Origin: Trichodelitschia bisporula
Lineage: Eukaryota > Ascomycota > Dothideomycetes > Phaeotrichales > Phaeotrichaceae
Direction: 5' to 3'
NCBI GenBank assembly: GCA_010356995.1
Contig: ML996691.1
Location: 407,299 to 471,298 of the forward strand
DNA: 64,000 nucleotides
Of the stretch, positions 20,852 to 31,540 are shown piece after piece; the stretch's first letter is position 1; every line of letters starts with the position of its first letter. The notes under the pieces are model-generated. The model had not been told where the DNA came from. It was given only the letters and a program-made list of their open reading frames with translations, and made no database searches. A program made the translations under genes and the position numbers.

Positions 20852-20888
20852 AATTCCCCGCATTATCAGTCTGACTCCACGGGGAATT
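20852..20888. repeat. Short perfect inverted repeat
   Basis: AATTCCCCG at 20852-20860 and CGGGGAATT at 20880-20888 are perfect complements separated by 19 bases. It is just outside the MITE and about 550 bp upstream of the patatin start. It could be a protein-binding site or chance. Confidence 0.6.
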
Positions 20889-21442
20889 GCTGACAATCGA
20901 AGCAGATCGACTCCTTTGATCGCCGTGTCAGCTGGGGTGTCTGCGCCTCCACACCCCTCCACACCCGCATATCCTCCGTCCAATTTTGGAACAAGCGTGG
21001 CCATGAAACGGACCGTTTCGTACAATACAACGAAGGGGGGAGAACATGTTGCATGATCTACGACATCTCATTCGCGGTAAAACGATGCAAATGCACCTGT
21101 CTGGGGGCAGCGAAGTGTAAACTGCCCACTCATAATTCCCCTAAGCGCGCAGCACCTCACCGACCTGGGACAAGTGGCCTGGGGCGCGAGTCCAAGCGCA
21201 CGTTTAAAAGAACATCCGTCCGTCAGACATCGTCTCGCTTTCGCGAATGACACGCTTCTGTTATTCCTCTCTGAACAAGGGCGTGACTCACTTTCAAGGG
21301 CTGAAAAGAGCTGGATACTGTCGCTTCCAGTCTTGGACCCCACTCTCGCCAACTGCTATAAGTTTGCGGCACCCCTAAATTATACATCAAATCCATATAG
21401 GCTCATCCGAATCCTCCTGGATACCAGGATCAAGAGGCCAAG

Positions 21443-23446
21443 ATGAACCACACAAACCACGAAATGAACCCCCACGCCCCTCTCCGGCTCCTCACTCTCG
21501 ATGGAGGCGGGGTGCGCGGACTAGCCAGCTTAATGGTGCTCGACGACCTGATGGAGAACATAGCCCGAGAAGAAAAGCGTCTCGGGATCCGAAAGCGTGA
21601 CGACCAGACACGTCCCAAGCCATGCGACTACTTCGACCTGATAGGCGGCACCAGCACCGGCGGTATCATCGCCGTGCTCCTCGGACGCCTCCAGCTAGAC
21701 GTTCGGAAATGCATCGAAATCTACACCAAACTAGCCGAGCAAATCTTCAAGCGCGACCGCTCCATCACCGTGGGAGGCATGAAGCTCCCCACCGGCTCAA
21801 CCCGTTTCTCGGGCGCCGTCCTCGAAAAAGCAATCAAAGACGCCCTGAAAGAACTCGGCCACGACGAAGACACAACCATGTGGGACGACAGTCTGTTCGA
21901 GGAAATCGACCCGCTGGCCGATACGAAGGATAGCATCTGGGTCGACCACCTCAACGAATCCCCCACCGTGATCCGATCCCGAACCGCCACCGCCGCAACC
22001 ACCACCGCCGAATCCTCCCTCGAACACTCCACCGCCACCGTCAAATCCACCGACACCGCGCACAAGCCCCACCGCGCTTCAACCTGGAAATACCACTCCG
22101 GGGCCTGTGTCCACCGCCGCCCCAACCGCCGCGGCTGCCGCACGCTCGTCGTCTCCGTGCTCAAGAACGCGCTCGGCCTGCCCCGCATCTTGTCTACTTA
22201 CGACCCCAACGACCGCACCACGTGCATCTGGCAAGCGCTGCGGGCAACATCCGCCGCACCTACCTTCTTCGAGGAAATCACCTTCGGGACCCCGAAAATG
22301 ACCTACCTGGACGGCGGCATGGGGTTCAACAACCCGAGCGCCGAAGTCGCCTACGCCGCGAAATCCATCTGGGAAGGCCGTAACATAGGCGTCATTGTGT
22401 CCGTCGGCACTGGGCTGCAAACTATCCCCAGCGTGCAAAAACACGCCGCCTGGCTGCCCTTCGGCCTGGGGCAGGATATCAGTCTCGCCTCGGCGCTCGC
22501 GAGCATGGCTACGGGCACCGCGCGCGTGGACAACGAAATGCAGCGCATGTACTACGACTCACCGACCAAGTACTACCGCTTCGACGTGGACACGGGGCTG
22601 GCGGATGTCAGCCTCGAGCAGTGGATGAAGGAAGATGAGATGGCGAGCTTGACGGAGCAGTATATGGGCGACCCTAGGCAACTCAGACATGCGAAGAGGC
22701 TTGGGGAGTTGTTGGTGCAGCTCAGTGCTCTGCCGCCGAAGTTCGAGGTCCGCGCTGAGGACTTTAAGATCGGCATGGCGGGCGCGGATGTTAGTGCCGG
22801 CGCGTTCGAGTGGCATGATTTGGACTTCAAGACGGGGTTTGCGCTGGGACTGCGCGCGCAAGGGATTAGTCCAGAGCAGGTTCCTGCGCTCGCGGCGCTG
22901 CGCTCGACGAGTCCTAGTGGTGTCCCTGGGTTGGCGGTTGATACGACGGGCGTGGCGAGGGCAGTGCTCCCCGTAGCGCAGGACCTGGATCGGGATGGGA
23001 GGAGGGAGGAAGCCCGTGTTGCGACGTGTGTGCGGGCGGATGTCGTCTGCCTCCGGATGTTGCGGACACGCGTGCCGCAGGGGCGATACCGCGTTCGGTT
23101 CATAGTGTGTTTTTTCGACACCGAACACACGCCCCCCGTCGATGTTGTTTTCAGCGCTGGGAAGCCGTCGGATACGGTTGCTTTCCTGCGCAGGTTTGTG
23201 GATGTGCGGATTAGTCCTGATATTGGGCCTGTGCTGTTACAGCCTGATGCGGTGAGGGTGAGGGTTGGTACTGAGAGGTGGGAGGAGAAGAAGGGTAGGA
23301 GCTGGGTTGAGATTGAGGGGGATGAGGAGGTGCAGGTTGGGCTTGATGGGGCGTTGGGGATTGTGGTTAGCCGGAGGTTTGAGGAGGGGGTTTATGTTGG
23401 GGGGTGGAGTTTTGGGGGGGTTAGGCTGGAGCCGGTTTTTGTTTGA
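21443..23446 (+). CDS. Patatin-like phospholipase
   Basis: Intronless gene for a 667-residue lipid acyl hydrolase with the patatin fold. The oxyanion loop DGGGVRGL is at residues 20-27 and the nucleophile motif GGTSTGG at 68-74 (Ser71). The catalytic Asp is in YLDGGMGFNNP (Asp290). So both members of the Ser-Asp dyad are present. Residues ~155-235 form a Ser/Thr/Ala-rich insertion of low complexity between catalytic blocks. The C-terminal ~200 residues are not catalytic and are of unknown role. There is no signal peptide or NB-ARC/ankyrin region, so this is a stand-alone patatin rather than an NLR-like one. It is convergent with Hem14. Confidence 0.92.
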   Translation: MNHTNHEMNPHAPLRLLTLDGGGVRGLASLMVLDDLMENIAREEKRLGIRKRDDQTRPKPCDYFDLIGGTSTGGIIAVLLGRLQLDVRKCIEIYTKLAEQIFKRDRSITVGGMKLPTGSTRFSGAVLEKAIKDALKELGHDEDTTMWDDSLFEEIDPLADTKDSIWVDHLNESPTVIRSRTATAATTTAESSLEHSTATVKSTDTAHKPHRASTWKYHSGACVHRRPNRRGCRTLVVSVLKNALGLPRILSTYDPNDRTTCIWQALRATSAAPTFFEEITFGTPKMTYLDGGMGFNNPSAEVAYAAKSIWEGRNIGVIVSVGTGLQTIPSVQKHAAWLPFGLGQDISLASALASMATGTARVDNEMQRMYYDSPTKYYRFDVDTGLADVSLEQWMKEDEMASLTEQYMGDPRQLRHAKRLGELLVQLSALPPKFEVRAEDFKIGMAGADVSAGAFEWHDLDFKTGFALGLRAQGISPEQVPALAALRSTSPSGVPGLAVDTTGVARAVLPVAQDLDRDGRREEARVATCVRADVVCLRMLRTRVPQGRYRVRFIVCFFDTEHTPPVDVVFSAGKPSDTVAFLRRFVDVRISPDIGPVLLQPDAVRVRVGTERWEEKKGRSWVEIEGDEEVQVGLDGALGIVVSRRFEEGVYVGGWSFGGVRLEPVFV

Positions 23447-23659
23447 TGCATGATGCATGAGTTGGACAGCATTTGGTATTCATGGGTCACTTCACTACAT
23501 TGGGAGTTGGCGAGCATGGCGCATCGCATGTCGAGGGGAAAAGCACAGCGCACAGCGTCTAGACACTATCGTAATCATCTATTTTTGCATTTGGTTGAAG
23601 CTGCTCTACCACAGCCTACTTATCTCCTCTCCTATGTACAGCCAGCATCGCCTGTACCC

Positions 23660-25436
23660 CTATTCCCAGGGGTTCGGCATGTTGATACTCCTGTACTTCG
23701 CCTTCACAGTAAACGGCTCCAACCCCGTAGCCATATTCCACACAACATTGTTGTACGCCGCCTTAATGCAATCATTCACCCCAACCCCCGTGTACGAGCT
23801 CCCCGCTACACTCAACCCATCCCCAAACGTCCTCTTCAACCCATGATGCGCCTGCGCCATCCGCGCCGTGTGGCCCACCGTGTACTGCGGGATACACTCC
23901 TTCTGAGAACTGAAGTTGACCGCAGCGGGCTCAGCCGTAATCCCCAACTGCCGCGCCACCGTCTCCTTCGCAAAACGAATGCTCTGCTCTTCCCCGGGAA
24001 TCTCGCTCCACCCATCCCACCAATGGCCCCCCAACATAACCGTGAGCTTCGTGCCCGGCACGCTGTCCTGGCCTTGGACGATTTCAGAATCGTACACTAT
24101 GCCGAGCGCCCAGCAGGGATTATCCTCCAGAGGCGTGGTTTGAGGAATCAGACTGCCGAAGCCGCGGATGGGGAGCAGGTGAGGATCCGGGTACCAGAGG
24201 TTGATGACGTTGACGGTGACGGCCGGGATGGTGGAGAGGAGGGGGACGAGCGGGGTGCCGGAGGGGGCGGTGAGCATGGAGGAGAGGGTTTTGGCGGGGC
24301 AGGTTGCTATGACGTTGGTGAAGGTTTGGGGCTCAGCGCTGTCTTTGGTAAAGACCTTCTGTCGTTAGCCTTGGCCGTACGAAAAAGAGAGAGCGAGCTG
24401 AATACCTTCACGCGCAACTTGTCCTCCGAAGGCTCCAACTTCGTAACCGGCGTACCCTTGCGAATCGTAACCCCCTTCTGCAGCAACTTCTCCTCCAGCC
24501 GCCTAGAAAGCTGCTCCAAGCCCCCCCTTAGCGTAAACACACTCGAACTCGCCATATTATGCCTCAGCACCAGATCAGCCGGCGCATCCGTCTCAAACAA
24601 GCGCTTCTGCAGCGCCTCATCCTTCTCCTCCCACAACGTGCGAATAGCCGGGCTCCCTAGCACCAAGCTCCCATATTCCTTCTCCCCATGCCACAAGCTA
24701 GGCAACAAGCTCCGCGCACTCAGCTGCCAGATATCCCCCGCGTAGATGCCGTGGAATACCGCACTCGTGAGGTTATTCGCAATCGCCTTGTTCATGCGGC
24801 GCGTGACGAAGCTGCCTACCGACTCGTCGGTCACATTGTCCGGCCGGGGCGAGACTTGGGGCTCGCTGAATACGCCGGAGATGATGCCCTTGAGCGCAGG
24901 CTGTGTGAAGAGCTTCATACCCAGGTCGAGCAGGCCGAGTTTCGGGTGCGGCAGCTCCACGAGCTTGCCATTGTAGAGCCAGCGCCGGATCGCAGCGGGC
25001 GAGTCCTTGCTGCCGAAGATGAGATCATCCTTCAGGCCCAGCTCCTCGATCTACGAAAATCAGACGAAAGATCCAATTGTCCGGCAGGCAGACTCACCAG
25101 TGTCGCAACCGCACGCCCCCCCGGCGGCGTCGGCCTCAACGTCCGCGCCCCCGTCTCAAACAGCACCCTACCCCCAGGAACATCCACATGTTTAGACTGA
25201 ATCCACCCGCCCGTCCGGTCCGCAGCCTCAAAGAGCGTAATCTTAGTCCGATGCTTCTTTTGGTCCGTGGTCTGGCTGCGCTGATACAGGAACCACGCGG
25301 TGCTGAGCCCGGTGATGCCGCCGCCGATGACCGCGAAGTCGCCGCCGGGGGCGCTGGCGCTGAGATACCGGCGTCCGAGACAGAGGCGGAGGGCGCGCGG
25401 GGCTACGCGCGGGAGGGGGGAGAGGAGGGGAGGCAT
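23660..25436 (-). CDS. HEM14: Protoporphyrinogen oxidase, mitochondrial (haem biosynthesis)
   Basis: FAD enzyme that oxidises protoporphyrinogen IX to protoporphyrin IX at the inner mitochondrial membrane. Exons 25436-25098, 25050-24406 and 24358-23660 give 560 residues. The start at 25436 yields MPPLLSPLPRVAPRALRLCL, rich in Arg and without acidic residues, a good mitochondrial presequence; an ATG at 25565 is also in frame. The dinucleotide motif FAVIGGGITGLSTAWFL follows, then LFEAADRTGGWI and GARTLRP. The C-terminus has SYTGVGVNDCI, the FAD-contacting block typical of PPOX. Both introns are 47 nt (25051-25097 and 24359-24405). It is convergent with the patatin gene, with 213 bp between stop codons. 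Confidence 0.93.
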
Positions 25437-26019
25437 TGGCGGTGCAGGCACCGCGCTGGTGCGCGATGTTGCGGCGCGGTGGAATTTGGTGTAGTCGGCT
25501 TCGGAGGTTTGGTGTAGCCGAGAGAGGCGCGTTGCAGGGAAGTGGGAAAACGAGATGTGGAACAACGCAGGGTTGGGAAATCAAGAGGTGAAGCACGCGA
25601 TAAAGATGGCAGAGGAGAAATCAAGGAAGCTCGCAAAGTTTGCACTTGGACTTTTAGCACAGGTCTATCGCCGAGGGCAACGAACTTTTGTCATTCTTGC
25701 CGTCCGGTCTTCATACCAGACAGCTTTGCCGACCCTCTCTCGCAAGCAAAAGACCTAAGCATACCAAAGTTCAGCACTCAACTCCTAGTCACAAACCAGA
25801 TCCTCTTTTCCCGACAAAGACACCAGCGGCCTTGACTGGCGGCCTGCAATTCCGTTACGCCTGATAGAGAGCTCGACATGGTAGTACAGTAAAAAGAAGC
25901 AACCAGAGCCAGTCTCCCCATTGATCAAAGGCCATGCATCCCATAAAGAGCATCCGTGAAAAGCAACCCCCATCCCCAGTCCACCCCCATCATGACCATT
26001 CAGCCGTGCATCATCCAAA
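25437..26019. other. Intergenic between Hem14 start and Nab2 end
   Basis: The left portion is the Hem14 promoter and 5' leader. The right portion is the Nab2 3' untranslated region. No other gene or motif is recognised. Confidence 0.55.
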
Positions 26020-27615
26020 TTAAGTGATAATCTGCGTCTCAACCTCGACGTTCTGCGTGCCGGGAATTATGAGTTCCTCCTCGCCTCCCTCGTCATCCAC
26101 AAACTTGCGCTCGCTCACGTGCTCCTTCTTGTCATCCTCCGCCTTCCACACCTTGTCGTCGAACGCTCCACGCTTCTGCCCATCGGCATGCTTGAACGGG
26201 CACTGCGGGTTGAGACAGGGGTTGAACTTGCACTTCGTCGGGTTGTGGAAGAACGTGCATCCTTCGGTAGTGCAGTCGGCTCCGTTCCGGCACTCGCGAA
26301 CATGACGGAAGGGGCAGTTCGGGAATTTGGTGCAGTAGGAGCCGAACTTGCAGTCCATCTGGGACTGATGCGCAATCTTCTTGCCTGGTGAGGGATGGCG
26401 ACCGACACACTTGGGGTTGGTGCAAGCGACGCCGTACGAGCACTCGTCGCTCATGTCGATAGTGACACCCGGCCGCGCTGCGGGAGACTGATGGGCGAAG
26501 GGGCAGTCAGGCTTCGTGCAAGCCAGGTTGAAGTGGCAGAGCGTCATAGACGGGTCCTTCCCTTCACCACCTTCGCCGTCGACAGGCGACTTCATCGGAG
26601 CGTCTTCACCCATAGCAACATCCTCCTTGTGAGACTTCTGTTGTTGACCATGGGGGTGCTGCTGCCGTCCCCGATCCTGGAACCGGTCGCCGCGCCCCCG
26701 ATGTGGCCTGTTCTCCACGCGATCGAACATGGACCGGCCTTGAGGCTGACCTTGGGGCGGCATGCCTTGCTGTGGGAAAGGAGGTACCATGCCCGTACCG
26801 GTCAACTGTGCCATCATGCGAGCTTGCTCTTCAAACATGGCCATCATCTGTTGCATCTGCTGAGCTCCCATGACGACCGGGTAGGGCGAAGCAGGCCCTC
26901 CCATCGGACCCATGGGCATCTGTTGCTGCATAGGTGGAATGCCCCGGCCGTTTCCTGCAGCGATACCGCGCTGGATCTGCTGACTCCGAGGCCCCTTGGG
27001 GGGATCGCGCGAAGCATGCGAGTTTATCCGGCCAACGCCGCCTCCTCCGCGTATCCGATGCAACGCGGAGTCCCCAGAGCGGTCCATGTTCTTGTTCAGT
27101 TGACCAACCATGCGCTTGTTGAGTTTGGGGTTTGCACTGCCGTTGCGCATGAACTTGGGACCGGTGGGACTAACAAACACGTTAGCTTTGAAGTCGACAC
27201 TCAATGGGAATACGCACACTCCCGGCCCTTGACCGTCACCTGCTTCGCGCATCTCAGAGTCATTGTTCTCGACGGACGCGTAGGGCTCCGTCGCGGTTTG
27301 TTGCATCGCGTCTCCATTTCCGACCGGCGCAGACGTGCCGCCGTTGATCTGAGCGTTGAGGATCTCCACCTGTTCAAACAACCAGCGCGCAAAGTCGACA
27401 GCGCCTTGATCGTTGGGTCCAAGGTCCAGCAAGTCGTTTGACAGTTCCGAGGCGATCTGTTCTTGAGACTTGCCGTTGGCAAGCATCAAAATGATGTACT
27501 CGGAAAGCGTGTCATCTTGCATGCCGGTGCTCCAGCCGACGTCAACGAGCTTCGGAAGCACGATGGTCTGCAGAGCCTCCGCCAAAGGCGTGTTGACCGC
27601 GACTTCTACCGGCAT
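26020..27615 (-). CDS. NAB2: Nab2-like nuclear poly(A) RNA-binding protein
   Basis: Shuttling protein that binds poly(A) tails, limits tail length and helps mRNA export. The model is 515 residues in exons 27615-27218 and 27169-26020. The N-terminal ~90 residues match the PWI-like fold (VDVGWSTGMQDDTLSEYIIL, DFARWLFEQVEIL). The middle is rich in Met, Gln, Pro and Arg-Gly. The C-terminus has five tandem CCCH fingers: CHFNLACTKPDCPFAH, CSYGVACTNPKCVGRH, CKFGSYCTKFPNCPFRH, CRNGADCTTEGCTFFH and CKFNPCLNPQCPFKH. The 48-nt intron 27170-27217 (donor GTGCGT, branch GCTAAC) is a multiple of three without a stop. If unspliced it would add 16 residues. The frame is open far upstream, but MPVEVAV at 27615 is the family start. 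Divergent from the SR protein gene. Confidence 0.9.
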   Translation of the reverse strand: MPVEVAVNTPLAEALQTIVLPKLVDVGWSTGMQDDTLSEYIILMLANGKSQEQIASELSNDLLDLGPNDQGAVDFARWLFEQVEILNAQINGGTSAPVGNGDAMQQTATEPYASVENNDSEMREAGDGQGPGVCVFPLSVDFKANVFVSPTGPKFMRNGSANPKLNKRMVGQLNKNMDRSGDSALHRIRGGGGVGRINSHASRDPPKGPRSQQIQRGIAAGNGRGIPPMQQQMPMGPMGGPASPYPVVMGAQQMQQMMAMFEEQARMMAQLTGTGMVPPFPQQGMPPQGQPQGRSMFDRVENRPHRGRGDRFQDRGRQQHPHGQQQKSHKEDVAMGEDAPMKSPVDGEGGEGKDPSMTLCHFNLACTKPDCPFAHQSPAARPGVTIDMSDECSYGVACTNPKCVGRHPSPGKKIAHQSQMDCKFGSYCTKFPNCPFRHVRECRNGADCTTEGCTFFHNPTKCKFNPCLNPQCPFKHADGQKRGAFDDKVWKAEDDKKEHVSERKFVDDEGGEEELIIPGTQNVEVETQIIT

Positions 27616-28450
27616 GTCGGAAGAGGTTCGATCGTGAGATGTCGAGGAAGGCGTAGAGTTTGTCAGTTGCAGGCTGTCGCAAACGTGGGTGATGGTTGAT
27701 GGAGAGTGGCGATGACTTGGGGGAAAAGAGGGCGAAAGCGTCGGCGAAGGAGCGCACGGGCCGATAAATGCCGTGTGGAAGGTTGCCGGGGGGAGAGAGA
27801 GGGCAGAATGCGGTCGCAAGAAGAGTGTAGTTGGGAAGCGGACGTGGGATTTTCGAGTGGAGGTGCTGGTGATGTTGGTGTTGGTGGTGGTTGTGGGTGG
27901 TGGGAGGTGGAGTTGGGTGTGCGAAGAATGACGAAATATGGTGATTGTTTGGGTGAAGCAAAGGTTCCTTTCAACGCGGCACCTTTGGGGCTTTGGGGAG
28001 GAAATCTTGGGGGAGTGACAGGATGACTGGGCGGAGCTAACACCTTTGCAGCGACGGGAGGCAAGAGAGAAGAAGAGCCGCGCTTGTCTCGACCAATGAT
28101 AGAAGCCTTGCTGATTCAGCTTTTCAGTGGACCGATGATTATCCGACAGCCGATTCAAAGAACATATAGCATCAGCCACACATAAGCAGAGTGTCAAGCC
28201 ACAGAGAGCAAAAGAGAAGGTGGCGTGGCTTGGCGCGTTTGGGTGTCTTGGCACAAAACTTCTAGCAAGTTCCGGCGTGCTGGTGCTTTGCTTGCTCTTT
28301 CTCTCCTGGCAACCAAACACCTCACTTCAACCAACCAAAAAGTCCTGAAAACAGGCCTTCACTGCTTGTTCCATCATCACCATCTGTTTCACGAGCGCAT
28401 CTACACTTCTTCTAATTTCTCCCACCCGCACGTCTCCCCCAATCCTCGCC
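27616..28450. promoter_or_regulatory. Divergent promoter between Nab2 and an SR splicing factor
   Basis: This 835 bp region separates the start codons of two mRNA-processing genes and should hold both promoters and leaders. A long pyrimidine/purine-biased stretch (27840-27920) is visible. The long reading frame continuing upstream from Nab2 has no methionine-led conserved segment and is taken as leader sequence. Confidence 0.5.
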
Positions 28451-29358
28451 ATGTCTCGCGGTGGCACAACTCTCTACGTGACGGGCTTCGGGCACGGCAC
28501 GCGTGCTCGCGACCTCGCGTACGAGTTCGAACGGTACGTCTATAGCGGTGGCTTCACTGCCTCGAACACGATGACAGCTCCTGCGGTCTTACGAAATCAC
28601 TTCCTTTACGAAGTTGATGCCCTCTCCTCCCGTCCCCTCTAGGCCGGTGCCTTCCCTCACACGCGTCCCCCTGCTCCATAAACGTCTCGGACTGCTGTCA
28701 GTAGCGGACTTATCTCATTCAATTGGCTACGAAACTGTCTTGCTAGGTAAGCTTTGGATGCTAACGTTCTACTCAGCTACGGTCGCCTCGTGCGCTGCGA
28801 CATTCCTGCCCCCCGTTCGGCTTCCAGTCGCCTGTGAGTATTGGTCGACTTTACGACGGAGCACCCACGTACTGACTTTGCAGCAGCTTCGCATTTGTGG
28901 AATACGAGAGCCGTCGTGATGCTGATGACGCGTACCACGAGATGCACAACAAGCGCATCGGCCGCGATGATCTTCTCAAGATCGAGGTATTTACAGCCTA
29001 ATCGTCACCATGACGTATGCTTATCATACTGTAGTGGGCTCGCACTCCGCCCTCAGCATCCTGGCGGTTTGAATCAGGCCGCGACCGTCGCGTGCGCGAT
29101 CGCTCTCCTCGTCGTAGCGGCCGTAGCCAGTCACCCCCCCGTCGCCGTGATTATTCGCCTCGGAAGGACGAGCGTCGCGAGCGCGACTTCGACCGTCGGG
29201 AGCGTGATCGCTCTCGGAGCCCCGACCCGCGTGATCGGGATCGCGAGATGAAAGATGAGCGTGAGGATGAGCGTGAGCGTGACAACGGCACCAACGGTGA
29301 TGACCGCAAGGGTTCGCCTATGTCGATGAACATATCCGAGGAAGTGGCTGACGCATAA
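28451..29358 (+). CDS. SR-family pre-mRNA splicing factor (one RRM plus RS domain)
   Basis: A 187-residue SR protein for splice-site selection. Exons are 28451-28533, 28777-28833, 28887-28986 and 29035-29358. One RRM spans residues ~5-75, with RNP2 as TLYVTGF and RNP1 as FAFVEYES. The tail is dominated by RS/RD/RE dipeptides (RDRSPRRSGRSQSPPRRRDY, then DRDREMKDEREDERERD). Intron 1 is 243 nt, about five times the others, and sits within the RRM; introns 2 and 3 are 53 and 48 nt. SR genes in many eukaryotes regulate themselves through such introns, which is inference here. Closest in kind to fission-yeast Srp1-type proteins; the exact orthologue was not assigned. Confidence 0.88.
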
Positions 29359-30674
29359 CCAGTTCCCGTTGACTCACCGGCTCCCGTCCATGATGAGTTT
29401 GATACTGCTGAGTAATGGCTGCACTTCCCACGCGGCAAGAAGTCAGTTGGGATTTCATATTCTAACTCTTCGCCTTTTTTAAAGTACTCGCCACGATCAA
29501 AAAGGAAGACCTAGCCCGGAACCAAAAGACCCTGGCCGGTGATTGCGACTGCAACTTGCTAATAAAACAAAAATGGGAACGGTGGCGAATAGGTGTCCGC
29601 ATCCTCAACGGCAGTGAGGAGATACTCAATTCCTTTTCTCGGGCGGTTGTTCGGACGGTGCCGGTGGTTTTGCTCTTTCACACTGGGGGTCAAATTGATA
29701 TTGCAAGCAGTTAATCGAACGGCTCGAGCGGATCCAACAGATCGTATCCTTCGCCACCGAACCTGCGATACTCGTCTCAACGTTCGCTCGAAAACCGATT
29801 GCCTTCATGTACTTTACGAATCGATTTAGTTCCCTCCGTCGCCCCATCCTCGACGCGCGTTCCTTGCCCGACGACGCAGCGATGCGATTTTCACCCTCTT
29901 CCCGTGATTCGAAGTGTATCCGACCGACCCTTCCCGAGACGCTACGAAGCGGCAATGTTTTTGGTGGCTTCTTGAGCAGATGATATTTGAGTGTGGGTTC
30001 AGGTAGGTGACCCTGGCTTTCCTGGTGCAGGAAGCTGTGCCACTTGGAGTTAAGAGGTCGAGAGGTCTTTGCGAGAACTTGCATCTGCCTTTTGACTTTG
30101 GATGCTAACAATATCCCGACATCAGACTTCTTGGTGGGACATGGGAACGGCATCACTCCTTGGTTTGGTTTTATACTGTATAATACCCTAAAGGGAAAGT
30201 GGTAGATGCTATGGATCAAATAGCTACGTAGCAAAGATACCAATTCTATCCATTAGCGCACAAAGGCCGTCCCTACTATTCTGCTACCCATTCAAGCCTC
30301 AGCATCTGTGCAACGTACGGGTTATTCATATGCTCTACGTTGAATTGACTAGTATTTTATCGGAGCTGCATGCCATGTACATGTACTTACGTGCCATTTG
30401 ACCCACGACTTGCAATGCTAATTAATGTCGTTATCCTTCTCTGCCGCTCTCGATCACCCGCAGTAAATGGGTTTGTACCTTCATGACGTTGAGTGACGTT
30501 GGATGGTTTACCGTTTCAGCCAACCAAACGTGGTTTTGGTCCGAAAGGTCGACCCGACGCCGACTTGGCTCGTGCACTGGCGACTTGGCAAACCCCCTCG
30601 CTAAGCCCACAGATCCAACGTCTACTTACCAAAACCACCACGACAACTCCATCGACAGACGGCCATCCAGCAAA
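29359..30674. other. Intergenic, no gene seen
   Basis: About 1.3 kb between the SR protein and eL19. An open frame at 29626-30243 on the minus strand has no recognisable similarity. The right end is the eL19 promoter. Confidence 0.5.
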
Positions 30675-31540
30675 ATGTGAGCCCCCCGTTCCACTATCAG
30701 CTATCGGCTATGGATACCATATACCTGGAGCATACACTCTTTTCGTTCCCGAACAGCCACGAATGCCCCGGGTTTTTGGCATCCCCGCACATTGGACTGA
30801 TTGCTGATTTTGCCTCTCGTGCAGGGTCAACCTTCGCACTCAGAAGCGCCTTGCGGCGTCTGTCGTCGGCTGCGGCAAGAACAAGATCTGGCTCGATCCT
30901 AATGAGGTCAGCGAGATCTCAAACGCCAACTCCCGCCAGACCATCCGCAAGCTCGTCAAGGATGGCCTCATCATCCGCAAGCCGGTCACCATGCACTCGC
31001 GTGCTCGCGCTCGTGCCTTGACGGCTGCTCGTCGCATCGGTCGTCACCGTGGCTTTGGCAAGCGGAAGGGTACCAAGGATGCTCGTATGCCGAGGTATGA
31101 TGACCCCGCAACCGATTCACATAGAACCTCAACAGAAGGCACTGTCCGGCACGTATGAACTGTTGCTTATTCTTGCACAGCCAGGTCCTCTGGATGCGCC
31201 GCCTCCGTGTCCTCCGCCGTCTCCTCGTCAAGTACCGTGCGAGCGGAAAGATCGACAAGCACCTTTACCATGAGCTCTACCACCTGAGCAAGGGTAACAC
31301 CTTCAAGCACAAGCGCGCGCTTGTCGAGCACGTACGTTGGATTCTTTGTTATACGACGGCAGAGAGGCTTACAGTCATTAGATTCACAAGGCCAAGGCCG
31401 AGAAGGCTCGTGAGAAGGTTCTGCAAGACGAGATGGACGCCAAGCGGGCCAAGACCAAGGCTGCTCGTGAGCGGAGACAGCTCCGCGTCGAGCAGAAGCG
31501 GCAGGCTCTCGAGGAGGACGAGGAGGAGACGAAGGCTTAG
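30675..31540 (+). CDS. RPL19: 60S ribosomal protein eL19, start codon split by an intron
   Basis: Component of the large ribosomal subunit. The 193-residue protein starts [19 protein letters not shown] and contains [32 protein letters not shown] and a Lys/Arg-rich C-terminal helix, as in all eL19. Exons are 30675-30676 (only the AT of the start codon), 30825-31094, 31181-31331 and 31382-31540. The first intron, 30677-30824 (148 nt), begins GTGAGC directly after AT and ends GTGCAG. Exon 2 supplies the G of ATG followed by GTC AAC. Total coding length is 582 nt, a multiple of three. The alternative of reading ATG without splicing meets TGA at once. Introns 2 and 3 are 86 and 50 nt. Confidence 0.93.

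Larger units (their letters stand above)
19048..21442. other. Gene-poor interval with MITE
   Basis: About 2.4 kb. The left part (19048-19471) may hold an upstream exon of the unknown gene. The rest has only short ORFs without recognisable homology. It contains the MITE at 20512-20764 and an inverted repeat at 20852-20888. The right end is the patatin promoter. Confidence 0.55.

Noticed and set aside
23450-24745. 431-codon plus-strand ORF
   Set aside because: It is antisense to HEM14 exons, which carry clear PPOX motifs and correct splice joins.
26395-27441. 348-codon plus-strand ORF
   Set aside because: It is antisense to the Nab2 zinc-finger and linker region and shows no family resemblance.
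27616-28320. N-terminal extension of the Nab2 frame
   Set aside because: The frame is open upstream, but the peptide is Ser/Pro/His-rich with no similarity, and the conserved N-terminal domain starts at MPVEVAV.
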